A stretch of 64,000 nt of DNA from Syngnathus acus (GCF_901709675.1 NC_051095.1:5579956-5643955); one strand, 5' to 3'; positions 25,703 through 37,756 are shown, numbered from the stretch's first letter. Notes: generated by a model not told the origin, from the letters alone. Numbers and translations are program-made.

Positions 25703-28700
25703 ATGTGGGAGGCACTCGAGTGGTCTATTCTCCTGCTTGGCGTATATTGGACATGCGCGTCAGGTAAGCAATTTAGTCAATTAAAACCAGTCAGTTCAAC
25801 AGAGTTCATTGCTAAAACAATACCGCTGTCGACAACGTGATGAAATGTACTGTGAGTTCGCATGACTGCATCTGCTTCTACTCTTGTCAAAACATTACGG
25901 GGCCTGAGATCAAAACACTTGATTGCAATGGATCCAATTCTGAGCACAAAAACTAACTGTTCGTTCAAATGTTATGATGGCTTTTTAAGGTGCGTTTATC
26001 ATTTTCGTTCATGTTGACTGCTGGGCTGTCAGAATATACGAACAACTTGACTTTGAAGTAATTACAAAGGGCCTATAGAGGAAGTCAAACTGTCTCTACT
26101 ATGCTCATTCAAAGCGCACACTCACTCAGACGGACGAGCGCATCTCGGTGGTCTGGGGAGACCTCTAGCGGTGGATGTGAGAAATATGAATGACGGGCGA
26201 CGGACGGCAGGCAGCAACAAGTTTCAAACTTCCGCGATTTCTCCACGCCACATAACGATACAAAGTAACACGAAAACAACCAATCTACGTATCATGCAAC
26301 AACAACAACCAAGTAACGTCTTTGTTGGCCGTGAACTATTCCTGCCGAACTTGCTCACCTTCACATGAACTTGTAAAGCACTACTTGACGAACCTGCGCT
26401 CTTCCTAACTAAACAATTTCTTAGCATTAATATTTAATCATTATTGATATTATTGAGACATATTACGAATAATTATTTCTTACAGCCCTTTATACAACAG
26501 ATAGTTCTTAGCGCCTCTATTATAAAGATATTTTTCCTTTTCTTTCATCTAAATAGATTTAATAATAATTAAAAATTATGTACATTGTAACGAAATTATA
26601 AATGATAAATAATCATTATCATTTAACAATAATAATTTCTTCAGCTCTTTCTACAATAACTATTTCTTCATGAACAAAAATGTCTCATGAATTATATGAT
26701 CAAAAACGTCATCAAAGAGACATCAATAAACACACAAATCCATATGATGATTTATTTATACAAGACCTACTTACGAGCAAAGATGATTTGTCTTTGCTAT
26801 TGATTTTGCCAGCCTTATTGTTCACAATCGGGACAATATCGACTTGATTAAATTTGGCTCGAATCGAAAGAAACCCCAGAAAAACAGATGGCTGGTATTG
26901 TTTTCCCATTGAAAATGGTCAGTGCTCAGCAGATAACTTGTGGGCACCACATGCCTGATTTCTTGCATCATCTAAATGTGTTTTCAAAGAATTCACTTAG
27001 TAGTAATTCATTTCTTTTTCATAATGAATTTCGCTCCGAAAATTTCAGTTCGTTTTCTCAATTGATTTCTCTCCCAAAAATTCATTTCTCTTTCTCAGTG
27101 AAATTCATTGCAAAATTCAGCCGCACTTTTACGAGAGACTCTGATTTTCAGTGCGTGTTCATCTGAATATTGCATTTGCCCCTCAGAGTCCATTCGAGGC
27201 CCGTGCTTATTCGGTTACTGAGCCCGCCGTTTAAAAGCCCTTCTTCCCCATGAAACCCCTGCGCAGCGCAGCTCAGCCCAGCCCAGCCCAACCTGGCTTG
27301 GCTTTGTACTTTGTCATTTAATTCAAGGAGACGGGCTTCCTGAGATAAAAAGAGTGGAGCGGGGTCCAACTGTTGCAATGTTACAGTCAATTGAGTTGCC
27401 TTGTGCTTTAGCACCCCCCAGTGGTGAAATGTGCGATGACCTGATTTGGGCTTACGTCATTGGTCATCGATTTGCCACACGTGCGTGACTGGTGGGTGGG
27501 GATCGCTGATGGTGAAGATGAAGTGCTAACACTGTGAGTTTGAGTTCGATTCATTTTGTCTCACATAGTACCTCTGATGAAAATGACAGGCACCTTTTAA
27601 CTTGCGCAATTGGTGGCTGACTAGTACATCCTTTGTTTGCCCCACTGTACATCTGAAGCTTAATAGCAGAACTTTGGGGCAGTTGTGTGCAATCTCATGT
27701 CATGATCTGTGGACATGTAATCATGATCAATGATGTTGTGAAGAAATAAAAGTGAATCAATCAACCAATCAATCCTTGGCAGGCACAAGTGATGCTTTGA
27801 TGCAAACAATCAGCAGCTCACCCCAAAATGAAGGACAGGCAAGTTTTTGGAAGGGGCCAAAGGGACAATGAGCATTGCCCCCCCCCTGACAGAATCCTCG
27901 TGCATTTGGTTGCCATGCGCCCAATGAAGAGGATCGAGTAAAAACATGCCATCGGTGTGCTCTGATCTGTCCGCCCGTTCCCCAAATTATGCCCTCAGCC
28001 GACCAGTGTGCTCTCGGGTGGCGCGGGCACGGCACCAGCTGCTACAAGAAGATGGAAGTCCCCAACGGTTGGCTGGGCGCCTGGCACCACTGCGTCTGGC
28101 TGGGCGGCAACCTGGTCTCGATCACCTCCTCGGCCGAGGAAAACTTTGTGAAGGCGACCATGGGCGTGGACACCCGCTTCTGGCTGGGACTTTCCAACCA
28201 GGTGAGACGGAAGCGGCAGTGGACTCTGCGGCGACAACTGGAACTGTTTTCTTTTCTCCCCCCAGAAATGCGACAAGGTCTGGTGTCGCTTTGAAGGCGG
28301 GAGCCAGAAGCTGACCTGGTCCGATGGCCAGACAATAAAGCACACCAACTGGGCCCCAAATCAACTCGAAAGGTAAGACGTAACAACTTTGCATGCTGTT
28401 GTCAGGCGGAGACGTCGGCTTAAAGTTTCTGGAACCAATTTTGAGAACGACCACTCAAGGAAAAATAGGAAAACATTTTTTTAATCTACCGACAGCGCCG
28501 ACGTTGCGTCCTGCGCCTACGTCAACCAAAAGGTTTGGAAGAATTCCGGGAAGTGGAGGTCTGGCTCCTGCGCTTCCTCCTTAGCCTACATGTGCAAACG
28601 GCCGCTGGGTAAGCCTGCATGTTTGTAATCAGGTTGACTTTGAAAGGAGAAAAGCTCAAACAGGGTCTTTTTCTATGCAGACTGCCCGACGTGTTCCCCC

Positions 28701-31700
28701 AAAAGTGGTCCTGCTGTAGTGAAGAGTGAGTTGCAGCACGCCTATTTGCACCATCTGGTCACGGTTTCCTCCTCAATGTTCTTCTTTGTGGCCTCAGCTT
28801 CTGACTGCGACGATGGCAACGTCCTTTATGGCGATCATTGCTATTTTCATGGCACGAGTCGTGAAACTCAAGAGGATGCTGAGGAGTTCTGTCTCGCCCG
28901 GGGAGCCCAACTGCCTCGCGTCCACTCTAAGCGAGATGGCCAATTCCTGTATGGTAAGCACCAAGAAGAACCGCCGTAGTCGTCACTTGGCTGAAGCTCT
29001 TCTTGCCCTGAAGCTCTTGTTCTCCCTCCTTTCATCAAGATCACTTTCAAATAACTAATCCTTGGGTGGGACTCAAGAAGAAGGGCAACAACTACAAGTG
29101 GAGTGATGGAACAGCTTTGGTAAGTGAATTGCTGGAGGCCTTTGGAAAAGTCGGTGTGCAGGCATCCGTTTTGTCTTGAGGCATCGGGCAGCCGATGACA
29201 CATTTTTGGCACTCTGATTTTAGAGACAGCGAGGAGGCAGTTAAGATGTCCAGGAAATATCCTGGATGGTGCCTCTGGTTTGTCTTTAGGTCTTCAGGTT
29301 TAGTTGCATTGCGCATGAGACCTTTGGCTCGCCAGAGAGGGCACTACATGCTTCATTTCATTGCAATGTTCATACTACTTTGACTGACAATAAAGTGAAG
29401 CCGACAAACCAAAGTGAAACTTGAATGAGAGAAGGTACGCCATTAAGTGAGGAAATGCGGCAGGAAGACGACCAGATCAAATGCAACACGCTTAAAGTTC
29501 TGTCCAAAATCTCGTCCGCAGGACTACGACGACCTCAATGACAGAAGCTACTCCGGTGGTGACTGTGCAGTCATGGGTTCTGACGCACGGCTCTACCTGA
29601 ACTACCCATGCCACTGGAAGGTGTCAGTAATCTGCCAAACAGGTGCTAACGTCGCTCCCGAGCGCTCCTTTTGGACGGGTCCCGCATTTGCTTATACCCC
29701 CTTTCTCTGCAGCCAAGCGCGGCGGAGGGCGTCCACAGCTGCCACCATTGGTGGGCCAACCTGGTAGGTGTCCAGCACTGGCGCCGTCCGTCTTGCACTG
29801 TCTTGCGTAACGCCGTCTTATGTCTGGCTCGCAGACTGGACTGAAAAATGCGGCTGGTGGCTGGACCACCCCTCCAGCGACTTCTGCTACCTGATCATCC
29901 CACAGCCCACCAAGACCTGGCAGGAGGCGCAAGACCACTGCCAAGCCCACCAAGGGAACCTGGTCAGCATCACCGACTCGCGTGAGCAGGCCTTCATAGA
30001 GGGTAGGCTGGCCGTGAATTGAAATATTGAACATGAACAAGTTATGTTTATTTTGCACATATTTAAAACACGTAAATAGGAAAATAAAGCACTTTAAAGT
30101 GCCATATCTAAGTCACCCAAAATGAAAAAAAACAAAGAATGCTGGAGTAGGAGGAAGCAGAGCTTTTTAGATTCCCACCCTAATCCATTCAACAAATAAT
30201 TCAACATACAAATCAATAAAACAGAAGTAGACACACTTTCAGATTCCTTTTTGCCTGTGTGTAGTCACTTTGTCTTTTTTCTCATGCATGTTAAGAGACC
30301 AGATTTGATACACTTTTTTGAGCAGTTTTTAAGTGCGCTCGTTTTCTCGACCATTGCACAATTTCACCCCACAAACAGTTATACACATTTGTATGGTTGT
30401 TCAGCAGACTTTTCCACGCCTAATATTCAGTTTCCGTCTCAGATGATAGCCACCCTGCCCGCCTTTCCATAAAAAAAAAAAAAAAGTGTCTCCCGCTTGG
30501 AAGAAGGTCACCATATCTTGCTGTGTACATCATAATTTGAGCTGTCGTGTGTTTGATCAAGATCCCTGAGTGACAAAAGTTTTGTCTGGTATTATAAAAA
30601 GTGCGTTTGTATTCTCCTTGTTATTTTCTTTATTGCTTGACTTATTTGGTGTTACCCCATATTCCCCACACAGTAGTTCTGAGTAGATGTCGGTATCTGG
30701 AGTCCGCAATGCTTCCGAATTGCCTTTGACATTTTTGTTTTGACATGATTTCCAGCAGATTTTTATTGTCAACAGTCACACCCAGGACTTTTATTTCAGA
30801 AGCTCTTTCCGTCATAAGATTGTCAATTTTCCCTTCCAAATGAGGTTCGATATGTATACTTTGCAAATCATGCAAATTGTGTTTCACTCAAATTGTGGTT
30901 GTTTCCATAAGCTGCTGTCAATTGTCCGCAGAGCAATAGATGTTTGTATCATGAGCAAAACAAAATGCATTTCATTATTTTTGATGCATTACTGCACGAT
31001 GATCGTGTTTAGGAGCAAGGACAGCCGACCCTTGAGGTTCTCCACATGTTATGGGCAAAAGGTCTGATCTCCAATTTTTACAGATTGCTGCCTGTTGATT
31101 AAGTCGCTCCTCACCCAGTCCACTCTGATGCCATGATTTATTGTGTCAAATGCTTTCTTTAGATCTGTGAAAATACCCATCACCTTTTTTTTGTGTGACG
31201 CTCTCGATAGGATCCATTAGTGCCATTGATGTTGCGCTGAGAATCCATATTGACTTTTTTCTTTTCTTTATTCAACAAAGTTGTCGAGTTTTTCTGTGAA
31301 ACCTTTTCAAGGATCTCGGCGAACTGAAAGAGCAGAGAGAGAGAATGGCGTGTAATTAGTCTATTTCTACAGTGGTAGTAGTAGCTATTTTCATATCCTT
31401 TGGAAATCTACCAGATGTAAGACATAATGCGTATGTGAGTCAGTGGTTGTGCAATTTCATCAAGAACTTTTGTGGATGCTACACATATCAATATCATTGT
31501 CATCAGTTGAGGTTTTACTTCTACACCAAGAAATATATGGATTGAGCAGCCGAGTCTGTCTGGATCCTGTGTTTTTCCTGCCAGCTGGCAGGTCCCACAT
31601 TGACCAAAAACAAACAAACAAACAACTATTAAATTCATTGGCCACCGCTTTCATTTTGTGTATCGATCGCTCGATTTCAATACAATAAGCCGGGTACTTT

Positions 31701-34700
31701 GTGTTTTTGTTTTTAGCTCCAGTGTTTAATACCTTCCTTCCACATCCCCTTCGTATTATTTTTATATCTCTTTACAGGACAGGTTTGATGGTACAGTAAT
31801 CCCTCGTTTACCGCGGATAATTGGTTTCAAGACCACCCGCAAAGTAGTGTCACCCTTTTTTTTTAAACATACATTGTGTATCAATAAGTGGCTACGAAAC
31901 CATATAAGTGCATATGTTATCATTAGAACATGAAATAATAGTTCAAGCGTAGGATACCGCACTGTTATTGCTTGCTTGGTGTTGATACTACTTCTCGTCA
32001 TCTTGCATGTTCTCTTTTGATCCACAGGTTTCGTCACGGGTCAGGCACAAGCGTCCTCTCTGTGGTTGGGCGCCGATGTCTCACTCGATGACGATGACGG
32101 CAAATGGATTGACGGATCCTCGTTCACGTTCAAGCGCCATTGTGAAGGTCGGTCGGAGACGGTTGTCTGCTGCATTTTGGAGGAAAGGAGGAGCACTGAG
32201 ATCTTGTCTCCCTCCCTCCCTCCAGGTGACACCGAAGGGGGGCATTGTCTCTCCTTGCTCGCTGGCAGCGGCGACTGGAAGTACGACCCGTGCGGCAACG
32301 AGAGAGGCTACGTCTGCAAGAAAAGAGGAAAAGGTAAGTGAGGCATGACGCCCCACCGACCGTTATCGCCCCTTGACGTCCGTCTGTGCCTTAATGTCTG
32401 TCTTTTCGTTTCCTCTTGCAGGAGTGAAAGAATCTTCCCCGACTCTTGTCGGTAAGTCAGACTGAGCGTCAAAAAAAAAGATCCTGGAGTCACACCATGC
32501 CAACCAACAAATTCTGTGCAGTTTTTTGTTCATTTTTGTGAAGTATTCAGCCACGTGTTGAATGTTTTTTGCATCGTCTTAACTTGCACAGCGCCACTTT
32601 GTATGCGGCCGCGGTTGTTTCTCAAGCGTGAAGGTGAATTTTCCGGAGTCATTTAAAGAAAATGCACTGGGCTGAGCTTAACCAAGTCGAGTGATCTTCC
32701 AATTTGCCCGACCTGAGAAAATGACCCTTTGCTCAAAAGTGGGCTGCAGGGCAAAACAGGAGTGTGCTCTGATCTGGCCGCCTGTTCCCCAAATTGTGCC
32801 CTCAGACGGCAAGTGTGATCCCGGGTGGGTCGAGCAGGACTCCAGCTGCTACAAGAAGGAGGTGAAGCCCAACGGTTGGCTGGGGGCCTGGCACCACTGC
32901 GTCTGGCTGGGCGGAAACCTGGTCTCGATCACCTCCTCGACCGAGGAAGACTTTGTGAAGACGACCATGGACAAGGACACCCCCTTCTGGCTGGGACTCT
33001 CCAACCAGGTGAGATGGAAGCGGCAGTGGACTCTGGAGAAACAACTGGGACTGTTGTTGTTTTTCCCCGCAGAAATGCGACGACTCCTGGTGTCGCTTTG
33101 AAGGCAGGAGCCAGAAGCTGGCCTGGTCTGATGGCCAGACAACAACACACCGCAACTGGGCCCCAAAAGAACTCGAAAGGTAAGACCTCACAACTCTGCA
33201 TGCTGTTGTCAGGCGGAGGTTCTGGAACCAATTTTGAAGACGGACACTTTTGGAGGAAAACAAAACAGGAAAATAATTTTTCTCCCGACAGCGCCGACGT
33301 TGCGTCCTGCGCCTACGTCAACCAAGGGGGAATAGGAGAGCCTGGGAAGTGGCGCTCTGGCTCCTGTCATTCCTCGTTGGCCTACATGTGCAAACGGCCG
33401 CAGAGTAAGCCTGCACGTCCGTGCTCACGTTGCCAATGAAAGAAGCAAACGGGTCTTTTTTTGTGCAGGCTGCCCAGAGGGACAGACGTGTTCCCCCAAA
33501 CATGGTCCTGCTGTAGTGAAGAGTGAGTTGCAGCACGCTTATTTGCACTTTGGCCGTCTTGTCACGGTAACGTTTTTCTTTGCGGGCCCAGCTGCCTACT
33601 GCGATGACAACACCTTCCACTATGACGATTATTGTTACCGTTACGAGAAGACGCATGAAAATTATGACAATGCTGAGAAGTTCTGTCAAGCCCGGGGAGG
33701 CCACCTGGCTAGCGTCCACTCTAAGCAAGAGGCCCAATTTGTGTATGGTGAGCACCAAGAGGAACCGCCGCACTCGTCATTTGCCTGAAGCTCTTCTTGC
33801 CCTGAAACTCTTCTTGTCCTTCCTTCCTTCCTTTCTTCAAGATCACTCGCAGACCCAACAATCTGCTTTGGTGGGACTCAAGAATACGACGGGCGACGAC
33901 TACGAGTGGAGTGACGGAACAACCTTTGTAAGTGAATTGCCTATTTTTCAAAAGCTGCGCTGGGAAAGTCTAAATTTGAGCAGCATAAAAAAAAGGGGAG
34001 AAACGCCGCTCAACGATGGGATTGTTTTGGAGGGGAAATGGGCAAAACGTGGGCGCGAGTGAGCCGAGGAAGGGCGTTGGGAGTCCAATACACGCGTGTC
34101 GTCCGCAGGAGTACAAACAATGGGAAAAAGGCACCTCGGGGGACTGTGTGTTCCCAAATTCTGTTGGGGAGTTGAGTGGCTGTCAGTGCTCAACGGCGCG
34201 GCCATTCTTCTGCAAAACAGGTGCAAACGTCGCTCCCGAGCGCTCCTTTTTGGACGCATCCATCGCATTTGCTGATATTTGACCCCCTTCCTTGCAGCCA
34301 AGCACGGAGGGACTCGACGGCTGGCATCATCAGTCAGCCTCGTCAGTAGGTGTCCCGCACTGCCGCTGTCTTATGCCGCACTGCCGCTGTCTTATGCCGT
34401 CTTACGCCGTCTGGCTCGCAGGCTGGACTGACAAATGCGGCTGGTGGCTAGACAACCCCACCGACGACTTCTGCTACCTGATGATCAGCCAGCCCACCAA
34501 GACCTGGCAGAAGGCGCAAGACGACTGCAAACGCCTCGAAGGGGACCTGCTCAGCATCACCGACTCGCGTGAGGAGGCCTTCATAAAGGGTAGGCTGGCC
34601 GTGAATTTGCGTATGACTCGAGAAAGAAACTTTGATTTTTTTCCCTACTTCACCTTCCTTTCCAACTCGAAACGTGATCAAGCTGAGATATGGCCAGCTT

Positions 34701-37700
34701 TGCTTGGTTGTTTTTTGGCTTCACTCTTTGCTGCAGTATTGTTAGCACTTTGTCATGGCTGTGCCACACCCGTCAAGTTGTAGTCAAGTGTGAGTCGTTT
34801 TGGAATCGTGCATGTTCTCCTTGGGATCCAAAGGTATCGCCAAGGTTCTGATGGGTGATGACGCCTCCCTGTGGTTGGGCGCCAACGCCTCCATCGAGGG
34901 TGACGGCGGCAAGTGGGCTGACGGATCCCCCTTCTCTTACCTCCACTCGAGTGCAGGTCGGGCTGAGGCGGTTGTCAGCTGCACTTTGGAGGAACGGATG
35001 AGCGCTCAGATCTTGTCTCCCCCCCCCTTCCTCCCTCCAGGTGACGCCAACGGGGGGAAATGTCTTTCCTTGCTCACCGGCAGCAGTGACTGGGAGCGTG
35101 ACAAGTGCGACAACATGAAAGGCTACGTCTGCAAGAAAAGAGGAAAAGGTAAGTGAGATGCGACGCCCCACGGTGGGTGGACCTTCATCACACGTTCTGG
35201 TTCCCGCTTCTAGGAAAGACAGCAAAACCCCAGCTGCTGCTACATGACGGTAAGTCGCCTTCAACGTCTCTGTAAAAAAAAAAAAGACGGAGAGAAGTCA
35301 ACGGTTGTGCTCTCTTGCTCAGGCTACAAGGAGGAAATTTCCTGCCAAGACGATTTGAGATTCCTTAAATGTTCCGATGAAAGCGTCATCCGCGTACAGT
35401 CGGCTTTCCATGGACGGAGGCGTAGCGGCGTCTGTCCGAGTGGCGACGTCACATCACAGGGTAAGAATCCTCCAGTGGCATTGTTGATTTTAGCTCGCAG
35501 TCCTGGAGCCGTTTCTGTCACGAGGTGTCACACGCAGTCCAGTAACTCATTTGTAATGTATAATTCAATATCAATATGCATGGACTTAGACGCTTTAAAG
35601 CGTCATTAACCATTGAAATTCCCTTTGTCCTGCAACCAGCTGAAGTTGGTATGTGAATGAAATGTGCATAAAATGGCGCTGTGTTGTCATTTGCAGATCG
35701 CTGCAGCATGAAAGGGGCTCTCTCTCACTTTAGAGCATTGTGTGACAAATATCAACATTGCCCCATTCAACCTACGGGTACGGACCCCTGCCCTGGTGTC
35801 TCCAAATACCACCACATCATCTACAGCTGTGAGCAGAAAGGTGGGCTTCACAAGGAAAGAATCCAACGGATCCCCAGAAAGCGCGTCGGCTAGGGACGGA
35901 CGGCTGGCCAGACGTGAGAGTGAATGAGCGAGCGTTCCTTCCACTTTTTTGTCTTTCCTCAGTGTGTCTTGACAGTCTGGGCATCGCTGGCGGGACAATC
36001 CCAGACGCCTCCTTTTCAGCCTCTTCCTCTGCGATCAATGGCGAACCTCACAAAGCGCGTCTGGGGGGCAGCGGTTGCTGGATACCGTCCAAAATACGTA
36101 TGTTAAAAAAAAAAAAAACACCACAGCTCTCCGTTGTAGTTGTTGGTCGTTTGGTATCCTGAGCAATGCAATGGAATGCCTTCCGCCCTCAGTCGGCAGC
36201 TGGATCCAGGTGAACCTCGGTCAGCGCTTCAAGGTGACGGGCATTGTGACCCAGAGGTGTATGTACCAAGAGTATTCTTCCAGCAAGTTTGAGTTGCAGT
36301 TCAGTATTGATGGAAAGACTTGGTATCGCCACCCAGAGCGGGTGAGCGAGCGGTAGCCGACTCCAACTTTGTCATCCGGGCTGTTGTCATTCATTGCAAA
36401 CGCGCGTGTTTTGTTTCCAGCCTGTTGTGGGGACGCACATGCTAACCAGGTTCGTGTTCGCCCAGTACGTCCGCCTCCTGCCAAGATTTTATGGCCTTCG
36501 CTTTGACATCTTAGGGTGCACGCCTGACGACACCTCTCACGGTGAGTACCGACGTTTGGAGGGCAGTGGCAAAACCAGCAAGAAACAGCTTTTGATTTGC
36601 CCTTCTGACCCGCAGACATCTTATGCAACAGCACAGCCACCAGCCTCGGCCTCGACGGTTCAATGACGTGAGTCAAATCCACCATCAATTTTTCTTGCGG
36701 AAAAGCCTCCTCGTAACTCAAGGTCTCCCGCAGGGTCCGGTGCCCGCTGGACTGCGCCCAAACCTACACGGTCTACGGAACCCACATCTACAAACAAGTA
36801 TGTTAATTAGTGCACGACCTGCCAGCGGAGTTCTTGTTCTTTGTCCGAGATGTTCTCTGAGTGCAGGAGTCAAACATCTGCGCGGCTGCCATTCACTCGG
36901 GCGTCATTGAGAACGCGATCGGAGGAATTGTGACTTTGCTGAAGAGAAAGCCACAGAAGGCCTACAAAAGCTCCGCCAGGAACGGGATCACCTCGAGGTT
37001 GGCTCTCACTGCAGCGTCTATTTGAAGACGCCCGGCTCATTCTCACTTTACTGTCTGCAGCGATGGTGACGGTTTGGCTCGATCTCCGTCTTACACTTTT
37101 GTTGACCAGGGTGAGTAGGCTGTCTAGAATAGAAAGCATACTTCATCACGTGACGCCAACTTGCGCGCAGAGCCGAGATGCTTGGGACCTGAATGGGAGG
37201 AGTTTGCGGACTTTTGCTACAAACGTTTGGATGATCAAAAGACGTGGTACGGCGCTCGACAAGCCTGCTGCCGTCTGAATGCCAGCCTGGTGTCCATTCG
37301 CTCCAAGGTTGAGCGGGATTGGATGCAAGACCTCCTGACGTCAGGTGCGCGCTCGCCAAGCGTCGCAACTGCTTGATCGGTACCATATCTGGAAAGCAAA
37401 TGAGAGCGCTCTTGCTGTTTGCAGCCCCCGGCGACACGTGGATCGAACTGAACGCCCCGGTGGTTCCCGGCGAATTTGCGTGGTCGGACCACCAGAAGGT
37501 GACCTTAACCAACTGGGCTCCGGAAGAACCTGGCGACAGGTTGGAGAATTGCGTGGCCGCCTTGAGACAGGTGGGTGTGAAAAAGATTGACCCGCTCGTC
37601 GGAGACGAGGTTTTTTTGCATTAAAATCAATCTCACTTGTACTTTCAGTCTGGCAAATGGAAGATGATGTCGTGCGCGCAACTCAACGGCTACATGTGTA

Positions 37701-37756
37701 AGATGCCCACGGAGCGTTATGCGCTGGATAAAGGCGCCAATACAAGTGGCGAGTAA
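25703..37756 (+). CDS. Secreted multi-domain lectin: 7 CTLD + SUEL + F5/8C + LCCL
   Basis: I recognise each domain but not the protein. Predicted 1362 residues from 37 exons: 25703-25763 (signal peptide MWEALEWSILLLGVYWTCAS); 27999-28201, 28266-28372, 28496-28608; 28681-28725; 28798-28953, 29040-29119, 29522-29642; 29713-29763; 29835-30002, 32028-32147, 32226-32333; 32422-32451; 32806-33008, 33073-33179, 33292-33404; 33469-33522; 33592-33747, 33842-33927, 34109-34220; 34298-34345; 34422-34589, 34834-34956, 35041-35148; 35214-35249; 35323-35460, 35697-35840; 35963-36097, 36193-36341, 36421-36541; 36616-36667, 36734-36797, 36867-36997; 37061-37110; 37171-37344, 37425-37570, 37649-37756. All splice sites are GT-AG and phases close perfectly. 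There is no transmembrane segment or GPI-like tail, so it should be secreted. A soluble pattern-recognition or mucosal adhesion role is inference. Confidence 0.85.
25764..27998 (+). other. Lectin gene intron 1
   Basis: This 2.2-kb intron separates the signal-peptide exon from the first CTLD exon. It is AT-rich, with repeated AATTCATTTC-like words around 26980-27120. No exon with matching phase and homology was found. Its last 50 bases resemble the sequence just before the second CTLD trio (32760-32805). Confidence 0.6.
30640..31330 (-). mobile_element. Degenerate LINE reverse-transcriptase remnant
   Basis: Read on the minus strand, around 31150-31172, the motif FTDLKKAFDTINH followed by VDWVRSDLINRQQSVKIG matches the reverse-transcriptase core of non-LTR retrotransposons. 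A downstream frame keeps IKVLGVTVD. Frames are interrupted, so it is dead. It sits in the 2-kb intron between the exons at 29835-30002 and 32028-32147. Confidence 0.75.
31790..31860. mobile_element. Dispersed DNA-repeat fragment
   Basis: The text TACAGTAATCCCTCGTTTAC followed by CGCGGATAATTGG resembles the terminal part of a common fish non-autonomous DNA repeat. Only one end is apparent. Confidence 0.4.
32806..35148 (+). other. CTLD trio B (CTLD4-6), duplicate of trio A
   Basis: The same three-domain layout as trio A, exon for exon. The exon sizes are 203/107/113, 156/86/112 and 168/123/108 nt, against 203/107/113, 156/80/121 and 168/120/108. CTLD4 is nearly identical to CTLD1 in its first half (NGWLGAWHHCVWLGGNLVSI is shared). 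CTLD5 and CTLD6 are more diverged from CTLD2 and CTLD3. The EPN/QPD site is likewise not conserved (CTLD4 reads APK). Confidence 0.85.
35323..35840 (+). other. SUEL / rhamnose-binding-type lectin domain
   Basis: Two exons encode about 94 residues with the SUEL pattern: ISCQDD ... LKCSDESVIRVQSAFHGRR ... GVCPSG ... DRCSM ... LCDKYQHCPIQ ... DPCPGVSKYHHIIYSC. The family-typical YGR is HGR here and the DPC..G..KY...Y.C ending is intact. SUEL domains bind L-rhamnose or galactose in fish egg lectins. Here the domain is fused inside a larger protein. Confidence 0.85.
35963..36541 (+). other. F5/8 type C (discoidin) domain
   Basis: Three exons encode about 135 residues. The start CLDSLGIAGGTIPDASFSAS and the cores WIQVNLGQRFKVTGIVTQ, KFELQFSIDGKTW and YVRLLPRFYGLRFDILGC are the discoidin signature, ending in the paired terminal cysteine. 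Such domains bind phospholipid, carbohydrate or collagen. Confidence 0.9.
36616..36997 (+). other. LCCL domain
   Basis: Three exons. The pattern VRCPLDCAQTYTVYGTHIY ... SNICAAAIHSGVIENAIGG ... YKSSARNGITS is diagnostic of the LCCL fold first described in Limulus factor C, cochlin and Lgl1. LCCL domains occur in secreted host-defence and matrix proteins. Confidence 0.9.
37171..37756 (+). other. C-terminal CTLD7
   Basis: Three exons: CLGPEWEEFADFCYKRL, a TWIELNAP core, and NWAPEEPG followed by ENCVAAL, ending LNGYMCKMP. This is the closest of the seven to a carbohydrate-type site: the position normally EPN reads EPG, followed by ENCV. The protein ends 17 residues after the last cysteine with a stop at 37754-37756. 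Confidence 0.88.

Larger units (their letters stand above)
27999..32333 (+). other. CTLD trio A (CTLD1-3)
   Basis: Three C-type lectin-like domains, each encoded by three exons and separated by one-exon linkers. CTLD1 has the long-form start (CALGWRGHGTSCYKK), the WLGLSN core and ends AYMCKRP. CTLD2 starts CDDGNVLYGDHCYF and ends WKVSVICQT. CTLD3 starts CGWWLDHPSSDFCYL, has LWLGAD and ends RGYVCKK. The position that holds EPN or QPD in sugar-binding CRDs reads APN in CTLD1 and is absent from CTLD2 and CTLD3, so classical calcium-dependent sugar binding is doubtful. The linkers are a CPTC-type spacer and a Gly/Pro-rich spacer. Confidence 0.85.
27940..35150 (+). repeat. Intragenic tandem duplication, two units
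   Basis: Unit 1 (about 27940-32340) and unit 2 (about 32755-35150) match in exons and also in introns. Shared intron text includes GTGCTCTGATCTG before the first exon, GCATGCTGTTGTCAGGCGGA in the intron after the second exon, and AACGTCGCTCCCGAGCGCTC before the second linker. Unit 1 is longer mainly because of the LINE-bearing 2-kb intron; the equivalent intron in unit 2 is 244 bp. Confidence 0.9.
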
